64,000 bases of DNA from Aestuariivivens sediminis (GTDB lineage: Bacteria; Bacteroidota; Bacteroidia; Flavobacteriales; Flavobacteriaceae), in the NCBI RefSeq assembly GCF_022662105.1, contig NZ_JAKMCP010000003.1, forward strand, positions 558,001-622,000. The letters are read 5' to 3'. Shown here piece after piece: positions 55,013 to 63,701 of this stretch. A program made the translations under genes and the position numbers. The stretch's first letter is position 1; every line of letters begins with the position of its first letter. The notes under the pieces are model-generated. The model made no database searches and was not told where the DNA came from. It was given only the letters and a program-made list of their open reading frames with translations.

Positions 55013-56779
55013 TTATACTTTCTTTTCGAGAACCAAAATACGTTCTACTTCACCGTTGGAATCCAAATCTTTCAATTCAATTCTACCTTCTGTTATTTCA
55101 ACTAGTTTCCATCTGTGGTTTAATGCACTAAATGGCGCATTATCCGCGAAATACAACCCCAAGTTTAATCCCGACTTTCTGTAAGATAACCATGATCCGC
55201 CAAAGGTGCCGTTATTTGGATCTGTAACTTTTACCCTGCCTGATTCATAAAAGCTTAAGGTGTACATATAAAAGTCGTTATCCTTTTCCAATTCTCCTTC
55301 CACTATGAAATACCTAGCCACTTCCCAATCACTACTTATTAAAATATCATCTACATAATTCAAATCATCATCCGTATTTGGGCAATGTCTTTCCAAAACC
55401 ATTTTATTGTCCGGGTTACCTAAACTTTCAAGTTTTATCAATCCGGGTTCAAGGAATGTAATGAGCCATTCCAGTTGTAAGTTCGGTCTTCCTTCCAATT
55501 GTATTTGAAGTACAAATCCAGTATTGAATGCCAAAACGTCATATGTTCCTTGAACAAATTCTCCGTTAACACGTATTTTAACTACATTATCCGGGAAGAA
55601 TTTTAAAGGGGTACCGATATAATCTTTTTCATTATCCACACCATCAATACGCAAACGGGTTACTCTCCATAAACATTCTTGCAAATAATTAAGAACACGT
55701 TCCTTAGTTACATCAAAAGTAATATCACAGTTTTTCTTTAGGATAATTCGGTTACCACCAGCCTGATACAATTTAATTCTTCCATGTTCTATATCGTATA
55801 CAAACCATTCCAATGTAAAATCTACTAAGGTGTCGAATTCTAATTTAATTAAAGCGCCTCTATCTCCTACTCTGGTTGTCCAGGTTCCTGTCAAAATATC
55901 ACCATTTCTTTTTCGAACTTTAACCACATTTTCAGCTTTAAATACCATTACATATTCAAAGTAATTATCCGCCAAACTCACAGCGTCTCTTTCAAATTCA
56001 TGAACCACCCATGGACATGACATCAACAGGTTATCCAAGCGCTCTTTAGTAAAGTCATCATCTCCATAATCATTATCATCATCTTCGTCACATGTATCTT
56101 TGGCTTCTTCTATGGTTTGTTCCAACTCCAAATTATTGTGAACTACAATTTGTGTTCCATCGGCAAGTACCATAGTCACCGGGAAATTTAAACTGGCCAA
56201 TACTTCGGCGTCAATAACGCGTTCTATGAAACGGTGCAATTGCCTGTCACTTTCAATAGAAACAACATCTATAACCTGGAAGTTTCTATCATAAACTGAA
56301 AATGAAATCGGATATTTAAAATCTACACACTCTATATCGTCATCTGTCTCGTTTTCACCCTTACAACTGGCCACAAATTCTTCTAAATGAGCTGCATTTT
56401 CAATAACTATCTCTTCATGGTTTTCGGTAATTATGGTAATGGGAAATATTATTTCCAAATGATCATTATCATCCTCGAATTCATCAAAAATAGCTTCAAT
56501 AGTTTTAAAGTCTTCTTCTGAATCAATACTAATTTCAAGATTATTGACCACCACCGTAACAGGAAGTTCTATTGACAAACAACTCGCTTTATCAATTATA
56601 TTGTCTTTAGAACCATCCCGTTGTGAAGTAGCACTAACCAAAGCAGTTAAATTAGAATCGGCAACAAGTGCTTCAGTTTCATTGGGGTTTGTAATTTCGG
56701 TTACTTCATCCTGACATGAAGTAAACATTAAGAGGGCAAAAAAAGGAAGCAGGATTAAGAATTTGATTTTTGTTTTCAT
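55013..56779 (-). CDS. Large lipoprotein built from two kinds of internal repeat
   Basis: The 588-residue protein has a lipoprotein signal (LLMFTSCQDE, Cys near residue 22). Residues about 65-245 hold four copies of a roughly 45-residue unit (ELPVTVVVNNLEISI, IFPITIITENHEEIVI, KYPISFSVYDRNFQVI, NFPVTMVLADGTQIVV), each followed by an acidic helix. Residues about 270-588 hold three lipocalin-like units that open with SCPWVVHEF, ECLWRVTRL and SSDWEVARY and share lines such as VVKVRKRNGDILTGTW. Clusters of Asp are frequent. It looks like a surface-displayed binding protein; ligand unknown. It is divergent from an ECF sigma gene and shares a promoter motif with fecR. Confidence 0.85.
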   Translation of the reverse strand: MKTKIKFLILLPFFALLMFTSCQDEVTEITNPNETEALVADSNLTALVSATSQRDGSKDNIIDKASCLSIELPVTVVVNNLEISIDSEEDFKTIEAIFDEFEDDNDHLEIIFPITIITENHEEIVIENAAHLEEFVASCKGENETDDDIECVDFKYPISFSVYDRNFQVIDVVSIESDRQLHRFIERVIDAEVLASLNFPVTMVLADGTQIVVHNNLELEQTIEEAKDTCDEDDDNDYGDDDFTKERLDNLLMSCPWVVHEFERDAVSLADNYFEYVMVFKAENVVKVRKRNGDILTGTWTTRVGDRGALIKLEFDTLVDFTLEWFVYDIEHGRIKLYQAGGNRIILKKNCDITFDVTKERVLNYLQECLWRVTRLRIDGVDNEKDYIGTPLKFFPDNVVKIRVNGEFVQGTYDVLAFNTGFVLQIQLEGRPNLQLEWLITFLEPGLIKLESLGNPDNKMVLERHCPNTDDDLNYVDDILISSDWEVARYFIVEGELEKDNDFYMYTLSFYESGRVKVTDPNNGTFGGSWLSYRKSGLNLGLYFADNAPFSALNHRWKLVEITEGRIELKDLDSNGEVERILVLEKKV

Positions 56780-56815
56780 GATATTTAATTTTGGGTTCAA
56801 CATAGCATTTTATTG

Positions 56816-56847
56816 ATAAAACAGCATAACTTCAAAAATTCCTACCC
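56816..56847 (-). promoter_or_regulatory. Predicted ECF-sigma promoter of the repeat lipoprotein
   Basis: Minus strand: GGGTAGGAA (56847-56839), 15 bases, then TGTTTTAT (56823-56816). The same two blocks with the same spacing precede fecR. The start site would be about 8 bases further, 29 or so bases before the ATG. Confidence 0.65.
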
Positions 56848-56927
56848 TCCTACAAAAAAAAATATGAAAAATTGCAAAACCTAAATTCCAAAAAGCCTTA
56901 TTTTAGAGGCACCAACTACCAAAACCC

Positions 56928-57443
56928 ATGGCAAAACCACTGCATGACAACATTTGTGAGGAACATATTTTTTCATCCATTTTCAATACCTATTCCAAAG
57001 ACCTGCACGATTTTTTATATTACAAATTTGGAGATCGTTTAAACCCTAAGGACAAGGTTCAGGAAGCTTTTATAAAGTTGTGGCAAAATTGTGCAAAAGT
57101 CACACCGGATAAAGCAAAAAGCTTTGTGTTTACCACTGCAAATAATTTAATGCTAAATGAAGCAGCACACCAAAAAGTGGTCCTGAAACATCAGCAGAAT
57201 AAGCCGAAAAGGCATACTAATGAAAATCCTGAATTTTTAATGCAAGAGAAGGAGTATAGCGAAAAATTACAAAGAGCCCTGGAAAATTTAACGGAACCGC
57301 AGCGTGTCGCTTTTATGATGAACCGTGTTGAAGGTAAACGATTTAAGGAAATTGCAGAGCTCCTGGAAATATCCACTAAGGCAGTCGAAAAAAGAATTTA
57401 TGGGGCCTTAGAAAAGTTAAGGAAGGATATAAAGGAAATATAG
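56928..57443 (+). CDS. ECF-type RNA polymerase sigma factor
   Basis: The 171-residue protein has region 2 (FSSIFNTYSKDLHDFLYYKFGDRLNPKDKVQEAFIKLW, with the DxVQExFxxxW core) and region 4 (LENLTEPQRVAFMMNRVEGKRFKEIAELLEISTKAVEKRIYGALEKLR). It is followed by a fecR gene and an STN-domain TonB receptor, the classical cell-surface signalling trio. The ECF sigma drives expression when the anti-sigma is inactivated. It starts its own transcript; fecR appears to have a separate sigma-dependent promoter. Confidence 0.94.
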   Translation: MAKPLHDNICEEHIFSSIFNTYSKDLHDFLYYKFGDRLNPKDKVQEAFIKLWQNCAKVTPDKAKSFVFTTANNLMLNEAAHQKVVLKHQQNKPKRHTNENPEFLMQEKEYSEKLQRALENLTEPQRVAFMMNRVEGKRFKEIAELLEISTKAVEKRIYGALEKLRKDIKEI

Positions 57444-57499
57444 ATTCAAGACTCAAAACTTATATTTTGAAACTTGAATTTTAAATTTTTTTAAAATAA

Positions 57500-57531
57500 G
57501 GGTAGGAAAAAATTAAAACTAAGTGTTATAT
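57500..57531 (+). promoter_or_regulatory. Predicted ECF-sigma promoter of fecR and the TonB receptor
   Basis: GGGTAGGAA (57500-57508), 15 bases, then TGTTATAT (57524-57531). It matches the lipoprotein promoter in both blocks (9/9 and 7/8) and in spacing. Initiation near 57539 would rule out the TTG at 57534 as a start codon for fecR. Confidence 0.65.
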
Positions 57532-57545
57532 AGTTGAATACAGAA

Positions 57546-58448
57546 ATGATGAATCGAGAAAAACTCATATCAAAATGGTTAGATAACAACCTAAACGATC
57601 AGGAACTTCAAGCATTTAAAGCACTTGAAGACCATGATGATTTAGTGAGGTTAAACACGCATCTACAAAGGTTTAAAGCTGATGATTATGAGGTTTCTGA
57701 AGAGTTACATCATGTTTTAACCAACATTAGAAGGGAACCACAGAAACCACGGATGCACTGGTTAAAACCAATAATGCGTGTTGCGGCTGTATTGGCTATT
57801 TGTTTTAGTCTTTACTATTATACGACGACATTAGATACGACCATTTCAACTGATATTGCAGAAAAATCGATGGTAGAATTGCCTGATGCATCTCATGTTA
57901 TACTTAATGCAAAATCTACACTGGTATTCAATAAAAAAAATTGGAAAAAAGTACGTGATGTTGAACTAAAAGGAGAAGCCTTTTTTAAGGTTTCAAAAGG
58001 TTCCTCATTTAATGTACTAACAGCATCCGGATCCGTAACGGTGTATGGCACCCAGTTTAATGTCAAACAAAGAAATAATTATTTTGAAGTTATATGCTAC
58101 GAAGGTTTAGTTGGGGTTACCTATAAATCTCATGAAACTAAATTAAGACCTGGTGACAGTTTTTTAATTATAGATGGGGAAATTATTGCTAAAGAAAAAG
58201 AAAACCTCACAACACCTTCGTGGCTAAATAATGAAAGCCTTTTTAACAGTATTCCTTACAAAGTTGTTATTGCCGAATTTGAACGACAATACCATGTTGA
58301 TTTTACACTTTTGGGTGTTGACAGCACTCAATTATTTACAGGTGGTTTTTCTCATGACAATATAGATGTTGCATTACAATCTATTACCTTACCTTTACAC
58401 TTAACGTATAGTAAAGAAAATAATTCCATTATCTTAAGGGGTGACTAG
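57546..58448 (+). CDS. FecR-type anti-sigma factor (with DUF4974)
   Basis: The product has about 300 residues. A cytosolic N-terminal 75 residues (KLISKWLDNNLNDQELQAF) is followed by one transmembrane helix (VAAVLAICFSLYYY, about 82-95), then the periplasmic FecR domain (TDIAEKSMVELPDASHVILNAKSTL, GEAFFKVSKG, VTVYGTQFNVKQR) and a C-terminal DUF4974 (LFTGGFSHDNIDVALQSITLPLHLTY). It would hold the ECF sigma factor until signalled by the receptor. ATGs at 57546 and 57549 are both possible. Confidence 0.93.
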   Translation: MMNREKLISKWLDNNLNDQELQAFKALEDHDDLVRLNTHLQRFKADDYEVSEELHHVLTNIRREPQKPRMHWLKPIMRVAAVLAICFSLYYYTTTLDTTISTDIAEKSMVELPDASHVILNAKSTLVFNKKNWKKVRDVELKGEAFFKVSKGSSFNVLTASGSVTVYGTQFNVKQRNNYFEVICYEGLVGVTYKSHETKLRPGDSFLIIDGEIIAKEKENLTTPSWLNNESLFNSIPYKVVIAEFERQYHVDFTLLGVDSTQLFTGGFSHDNIDVALQSITLPLHLTYSKENNSIILRGD

Positions 58449-60795
58449 AAAAGGTATATTTTCCGTTTTTATTGTCTTATTTTTTTTGAACATTTTTCTT
58501 ACCACAGCCCAAACGGTTCAAAAAGAAAAACTCAGTCTTACTACAATTTTAAAGACCTTAGAAGACCTGTATAACGTTAAATTTTCATATGTGGATGAAA
58601 CCCTAAAAGACCTATCGCTTGTCTTACCGGATAGGGACTTTACTTTGGTAGATATACTGAACTTTATTAGTACAAAGACTCCATTGAATTTTAAGTTACT
58701 GGATAACCGTTTTATTGTTGTTACTTCCGAAACCCTGAGTAATGATTCAAATTTTATAACCCAACAATTGGAAGAAGTTGTCGTTGTAAATTATCTAACC
58801 TCCGGTTTAACCAAACTCAATGACGGAAGCCTTACTATAAAACCTGAAACTTTTGGCATATTACCGGGGCTAATTGAGCCCGATGTGCTCCAAACCATCC
58901 AGGCACTGCCTGGAATTTTTAGTGTGGACGAATCCGTCTCAAACATTAATGTGAGAGGAGGTACCCATGATCAAAATTTATTGCTCTGGGATGGCATTAA
59001 AATGTACCAATCCGGCCATTTCTTTGGATTAATTTCGGCTTTCAATCCATATACTACGAAATCGGTTAACGTATCCAAGAATGGGACTTCTGCGAAATAT
59101 GGCGATGGCGTTTCAAGCATAATAGATATGCAACTTTCAAATACAATAGACCAAAAATTTGATGCTGGTCTGGGATTCAATTTGATTAATGCCGATGGTT
59201 TTGCTAAAATTCCATTGTCAAGTAAAACAGAATTACAATTGTCCACAAGGCGTTCGCTTACCGACTTATTGGTTACTCCAACCTACGATCAATATTTTAA
59301 AAGAGTGTTCCAGGATTCCGATTTAAACCAAAACAACGACGCCTTCATTTCTAAAAACGAAAATTTCTTTTTTTATGATGTTACGGCAAAATTGTTATAT
59401 GATATTGGCCCTAAGGATAAACTGCGCTTCAATGTTCTGGTTGTCAATAATTCTTTGGATTATGATGAACAATCCACAAGTAATGACAGAAATGAGGCCT
59501 TAAATAGTAAACTCTCCCAACAAAATTTAGCAACGAGTTTGATGTACCTTAGAGACTGGAATACCAAATGGTCTACCAGTGTACAATTATACGTTTCCAA
59601 TTACGACCTCGATGCCACTAATTTTGACATTATTAATAACCAGAGATTAGTTCAGGAAAACGAAGTGTATGACAGTTCGGTAAAATTGGATATTAATTAT
59701 AAGCATAATCAAAACTTTAATTTCAGCTCAGGCTATCAATTTACCGAGGTTGGCATTAGCAATCTGGAGGACGTTAACAACCCTGTATTTAGAAGTTATA
59801 TCAAAGAGGTTGTAAGGAGTCATTCGATTTACGGTGAGGGTGGGTTTTTATCCAATAATGCCAAAACCAAATTAAATTTTGGTACCCGACTTAACTACTT
59901 TGCAAAATTTGATAAGCTATTGGTGGAACCGCGTTTAAGCTTTAGCCAACGTTTTTTAAATTACTTAAGGCTTGAAATTTTAGGTGAGTTAAAAAGTCAG
60001 ACGACATCTCAGATTATCGATTTACAAAACGATTTTTTAGGTATTGAAAAAAGGCGTTGGGTCTTATCGAACAATAATACCGAAGTGACGGTCAACAATA
60101 ACGTTACCGTATTTCCCGTTCCCATCCTGAGAAGCAAGCAAGTTTCTCTGGGGCTTCACTATACCAAAAACCAATTTTTGATAAGTGCAGAAGGATTCAT
60201 TAAAAAAGTAGATGGTATTACCAGTAGGAGTCAAGGATTTCAAAATCAATACCAATTTGTTTATGATACCGGCAGTTATCGTATCACAGGAATTGATCTC
60301 CTTTTCAATAAACAGTTCGACGCCATTTTTAGTACTTGGTTAAGTTATACGTTAAGCAAAAATGACTATACCTTTTCCACATTAAACGGAGGTAAACCAT
60401 TTCCCAATAACGCCGATGTAAGACATAATATGAGCTTCGGTGGCGTTTATACCTATAAGGACATAAAATTAGCGCTTGGTATTAATTGGCATACAGGTAG
60501 ACCGACAACACATTATTTAGGTGTTAATGATAGTTCTACGGATCGCGAAATAATATACGATACGCCGAACAGTAATAACTTAAAAGACTATCTAAGAACG
60601 GATTTTTCGTTATTGTATAATTTTGATATTTCAAAAACGGTAAAAGCTTCCATTGGAGCTTCAGTTTGGAATGTATTAAATCAAAAAAACATATTAAACA
60701 CGTATTACCTCCTTAACGACAATAATACCATTTCTGCCGTAGAAAACCAATCCTTAGGAATAACGCCAAATGTTAGCTTTCGTGTAAATTTTTAA
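58441..60795 (+). CDS. TonB-dependent transducer-receptor with STN domain
   Basis: The 784-residue protein starts with GTG, overlapping fecR by 8 bases; the signal peptide (GIFSVFIVLFFLNIFLTTAQ) follows directly, which supports this start. An STN secretin/TonB signalling domain lies at about residues 28-95, then the plug (LPGIFSVDESVSNINVRGGTHDQNLLLWDGIKMY) and a beta barrel ending VSFRVNF. No carboxypeptidase-like domain is visible. The STN domain would pass ligand occupancy to FecR. Ligand unknown; the co-regulated repeat lipoprotein may work with it. Confidence 0.94.
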   Translation: MTRKGIFSVFIVLFFLNIFLTTAQTVQKEKLSLTTILKTLEDLYNVKFSYVDETLKDLSLVLPDRDFTLVDILNFISTKTPLNFKLLDNRFIVVTSETLSNDSNFITQQLEEVVVVNYLTSGLTKLNDGSLTIKPETFGILPGLIEPDVLQTIQALPGIFSVDESVSNINVRGGTHDQNLLLWDGIKMYQSGHFFGLISAFNPYTTKSVNVSKNGTSAKYGDGVSSIIDMQLSNTIDQKFDAGLGFNLINADGFAKIPLSSKTELQLSTRRSLTDLLVTPTYDQYFKRVFQDSDLNQNNDAFISKNENFFFYDVTAKLLYDIGPKDKLRFNVLVVNNSLDYDEQSTSNDRNEALNSKLSQQNLATSLMYLRDWNTKWSTSVQLYVSNYDLDATNFDIINNQRLVQENEVYDSSVKLDINYKHNQNFNFSSGYQFTEVGISNLEDVNNPVFRSYIKEVVRSHSIYGEGGFLSNNAKTKLNFGTRLNYFAKFDKLLVEPRLSFSQRFLNYLRLEILGELKSQTTSQIIDLQNDFLGIEKRRWVLSNNNTEVTVNNNVTVFPVPILRSKQVSLGLHYTKNQFLISAEGFIKKVDGITSRSQGFQNQYQFVYDTGSYRITGIDLLFNKQFDAIFSTWLSYTLSKNDYTFSTLNGGKPFPNNADVRHNMSFGGVYTYKDIKLALGINWHTGRPTTHYLGVNDSSTDREIIYDTPNSNNLKDYLRTDFSLLYNFDISKTVKASIGASVWNVLNQKNILNTYYLLNDNNTISAVENQSLGITPNVSFRVNF

Positions 60796-60887
60796 TATAT
60801 TCCACTGCAGGGATACCCCTAACTTCTGGGATCAGTAACACTTGATTGCTATAAAATATTTCACTACAATAAGATCAAAACAAAAAT

Positions 60888-61532
60888 ATGAAAATGAAAA
60901 ACCATTTGCTTTTAGTACAAATCGTTCTTACTTTAACTATTCTTAGCACTAGCTGCCGTAAAAATGTCAGGGAGGCTGAAACAGGGGAAGCCGAAACCGT
61001 TACTGCTGCCAGGACATATTCAGAAACTTATAAGGCTTTACCTTCCGAATCCACGATTACGTGGTCTGGTTATAAGCCTACAGGGTCGCATACCGGAAGC
61101 ATAGACCTAAGCCATGGTGAATTTACCATAAACGATGGTACTATTGAAAGCGGCACATTTACTATAGATATGACAACGATTAAAGACTCGGAACGCAATG
61201 CAAAACTTGAAAAACACTTGAAAAGTGATGATTTTCTTCATGTAGAGAAGCACCCCGTGTCAACATTCAAAATTACCGACATTGAAGACATTAATGGAAA
61301 AACATTTTTATCTGGAAATTTAACCTTAAAAGACACTACCAATAATGTGTCCTTTCCAGTATCTGTAATCCATAAAGGCGATTCCATTATCCTCAACAGT
61401 GAAACATTCACCATAGATCGCTCCAAATGGAACGTTAAGTATGGATCAAGAACCTTTTTTGATAATTTGGGTGATAAATATGTTAATGATGATATAGAAT
61501 TGACGATAGTCGTAAAAGGGACAAAGGCTTAA
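60888..61532 (+). CDS. YceI family lipoprotein
   Basis: The 214-residue protein has a lipoprotein signal (LSTSCRKN, Cys near residue 23) and a YceI lipocalin-like domain: STITWSGYKPTGSHTGSIDLSHGEF, GTFTIDMTTIKDSE, LEKHLKSDDFLHVEKHPVSTFKI and NLTLKDTTNNVSFPV. YceI proteins bind isoprenoid chains or other lipophilic molecules in the periplasm. It stands alone and converges on the next locus. Confidence 0.93.
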   Translation: MKMKNHLLLVQIVLTLTILSTSCRKNVREAETGEAETVTAARTYSETYKALPSESTITWSGYKPTGSHTGSIDLSHGEFTINDGTIESGTFTIDMTTIKDSERNAKLEKHLKSDDFLHVEKHPVSTFKITDIEDINGKTFLSGNLTLKDTTNNVSFPVSVIHKGDSIILNSETFTIDRSKWNVKYGSRTFFDNLGDKYVNDDIELTIVVKGTKA

Positions 61533-61565
61533 TTCAAGCTTTATCTTTTGAAGAAGAGGAAATAA

Positions 61566-63113
61566 TCACTGCATGTTAACGGTGCTGTATTTGGCATTTA
61601 TAACAATGCTCTTACCGGAATTCAAATCACCTATTGAAAATGAGGTATCGTTCTCCTTGGTCAATTTTTGAGGGTGACTAAATCGTGTGCGATCCCCCTT
61701 ATATTGAAGACTATATCCCACTTTGGGAAGTGAAATAACCGCATTGGTATTGTGCAGAATGGCATTTAAATTAGTAAATGTATCCTCGATGTTCAAAATT
61801 TGCAAATCGCCAATACTTCCATTTATAATAGCATTGCCTTTCAGATTGTCAATTTTAATATTGGATGAGTTAGCATTGAGGACCATTTGTCCTACATTTT
61901 CCAAATTGGCATGCGCTACATAGTTTAAGTTAAGCTCCCCGATATCCCAGTGACTCACTCGAACTGGGGAATAGGTAGCATTAATGGAAGTTCGACTTCC
62001 ATTAATGCTTTGGGCAATAAAATTTGTATATGACAAATCCGCTTTTAAATTATTGATGCTTGTTGCCAATTTTAATTCGCCATGTTTCACATTAAGTTTT
62101 AATTGGGCCCCTTTGGGCATTTTAATCCTAATGGTCTTTTTAAACTTTGAATGTGATTCTCCATGAACCAATCGCTCTATTTTAATTCGCCGTTCATCGG
62201 CTAGTTTTGCACGTTTTTCATGCAGTTTTTCACGTACCTTTTGACGTTCTTTCATTATTTCTGCTTCGTGTTCTGAACGAGATTCCTTAAGTTTTTCACG
62301 AGCCTTTTTCTGTTCTTCCCTCAGTTTTAAACGCTGCTCGGCACGTTGTTCCATTTGTTCCGCAAACCGTTCCCCCCAGGCTTCCATTTGCTTGCCATAG
62401 TGTTCTCCAAACTGCTCTCCCCAGGCTTCCATTTGCTTAGCATATTCTTCTTCCCACTCCTTACCGAACTTTTCCTCCCAGATTTCCATTTTCATTTCAA
62501 AATCCTTACCAAATTTTGATTCGAATTGTCTGGTATATTCCTCTAAGTATTTATCTCCGTCTTTTTGATATGCTTGATAATCAAACTGAAAATTGTTAAT
62601 TCCCTCCGGCAATTCCGGTAACTCGGGCATTGGCGGCATTGGCGGGACCGGTGGAACGTCTGGCATTTCGGGTATTTCAGGCATTTCAAAATTAAAATCG
62701 AAATCTATTTCTGGTAAGTCTGCCAATTCAAACTTCAGTTCTTCTAAGATGGCTTGGACTGCCTCACCATCCGGATGATTAAACGGATGGTCCCATGGGC
62801 CATGTGCCTTATCTCTAGTATTTATGGTAACCGATCCCGTTGAGGCATCCACCTCAACCACCCAGTTTTCCAACGCTTTTTCTAATGCTTCCCTGCTCAA
62901 ATCGTCACCTTCAATATAGGCCTCGATCTCTACCGTATTCTTATTCCAGGTATCAAATTCTATATTGCAATAGCTCGTATTTAAATCAATAGTAACATCT
63001 TTATCCACCTTTATGGATTGAGATACTTTGATTAATTTTTCCTGTGCCGATAATGTAGTGAGCATAGAACAGCACAGTAGTAATAGCTTTAATAATATAA
63101 TTGACTGTTTCAT
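61566..63113 (-). CDS. Exported Pro-rich/coiled-coil protein with DUF4097-like beta domain
   Basis: The 515-residue protein has a signal peptide ending LSAQ, an N-terminal beta region (VTIDLNTSYCNIEFDTWNKNTVEIEAYIEG), a Pro-rich run of MPEIP/MPDVP-like units near residues 140-165, a long charged helix with a 16-residue tandem repeat (KQMEAWGEQFGEHYG), and a C-terminal beta helix-like part (LKLNVKHGELKLATSINNLKADLSYTNF) resembling DUF4097 adhesin-like proteins. It is the last gene of an operon with an ECF sigma and an anti-sigma factor, 15 bases downstream. Confidence 0.82.
   Translation of the reverse strand: MKQSIILLKLLLLCCSMLTTLSAQEKLIKVSQSIKVDKDVTIDLNTSYCNIEFDTWNKNTVEIEAYIEGDDLSREALEKALENWVVEVDASTGSVTINTRDKAHGPWDHPFNHPDGEAVQAILEELKFELADLPEIDFDFNFEMPEIPEMPDVPPVPPMPPMPELPELPEGINNFQFDYQAYQKDGDKYLEEYTRQFESKFGKDFEMKMEIWEEKFGKEWEEEYAKQMEAWGEQFGEHYGKQMEAWGERFAEQMEQRAEQRLKLREEQKKAREKLKESRSEHEAEIMKERQKVREKLHEKRAKLADERRIKIERLVHGESHSKFKKTIRIKMPKGAQLKLNVKHGELKLATSINNLKADLSYTNFIAQSINGSRTSINATYSPVRVSHWDIGELNLNYVAHANLENVGQMVLNANSSNIKIDNLKGNAIINGSIGDLQILNIEDTFTNLNAILHNTNAVISLPKVGYSLQYKGDRTRFSHPQKLTKENDTSFSIGDLNSGKSIVINAKYSTVNMQ
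62379..62448 (-). repeat. Tandem coding repeat in the coiled-coil protein
   Basis: The DNA encoding KQMEAWGE(Q/R)F occurs twice about 48 bases apart (plus-strand copies of CCCAGGCTTCCATTTGCTT near 62379 and 62427), an in-frame 16-codon duplication inside the charged helix. Confidence 0.75.
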
Positions 63114-63128
63114 TTTGTGATTGATGTT

Positions 63129-63701
63129 TTAAACTGATTGTGTTTGTAAATCAGCATCAGTTTCTGTTGTTTTTAAGACATTTAATTGTTCTTTAAGACG
63201 ATACAATAAGTTTAAACGAAGTTTCAAATTATCTATAAGGGCATTAACCGTTAACTCTGTGGGCCCTAATTCGGTCAACTCTTTTGATAATTGGTTGTAT
63301 TCTTTATTGAGTTCTTCGAGTTGCTTTAAGTAACCGTCAAATAAATCTCTGGTTTCCGGAGTATATTTTATTTTTGAAAGTTCTAAATTGATACTGGCTA
63401 AATAATAATCCTCAACCTTTTTTAATCCCGGCGACACATCACCTAAAGTTTTGATTTTAGAGGGTTGACTTCCATGGGTTAAAGAACCTTCATCAGATGA
63501 AAAAAAATGAGTAAAAGCACCATAACCTATGCCCAAAAGCAATACCACACTGGCCGCTATATTGTACCATTTAAATGGCTTTCGCCTGGCTTCCGGTAAG
63601 GCTTTGTCCAATTTTTCAAGAAACCTTACCTGGTGATTATCTGGCATTTTTAAGCTCGAAATTTTATCGTTTTTAAACATTTTCCTTATATCCTGTGCCA
63701 T
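63129..63701 (-). CDS. Single-pass membrane protein, probable anti-sigma factor
   Basis: The 190-residue protein has a cytosolic N-terminal 45 residues (DIRKMFKNDKISSLKMPDNHQVRFLEKLDKALP), one transmembrane helix (IAASVVLLLGIGYGAF) and a periplasmic helical part that ends in a coiled coil. It overlaps the ECF sigma gene upstream by 29 bases, which, with the topology, is the reason for calling it an anti-sigma factor; no zinc-binding (ZAS) HxxxCxxC motif is present. Confidence 0.78.
   Translation of the reverse strand: MAQDIRKMFKNDKISSLKMPDNHQVRFLEKLDKALPEARRKPFKWYNIAASVVLLLGIGYGAFTHFFSSDEGSLTHGSQPSKIKTLGDVSPGLKKVEDYYLASINLELSKIKYTPETRDLFDGYLKQLEELNKEYNQLSKELTELGPTELTVNALIDNLKLRLNLLYRLKEQLNVLKTTETDADLQTQSV

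Noticed and set aside
62593-62778. Gly/Ser/Ile-rich frame on the plus strand
   Set aside because: It is the complement of the Pro-rich run of the minus-strand coiled-coil protein and has no independent support.
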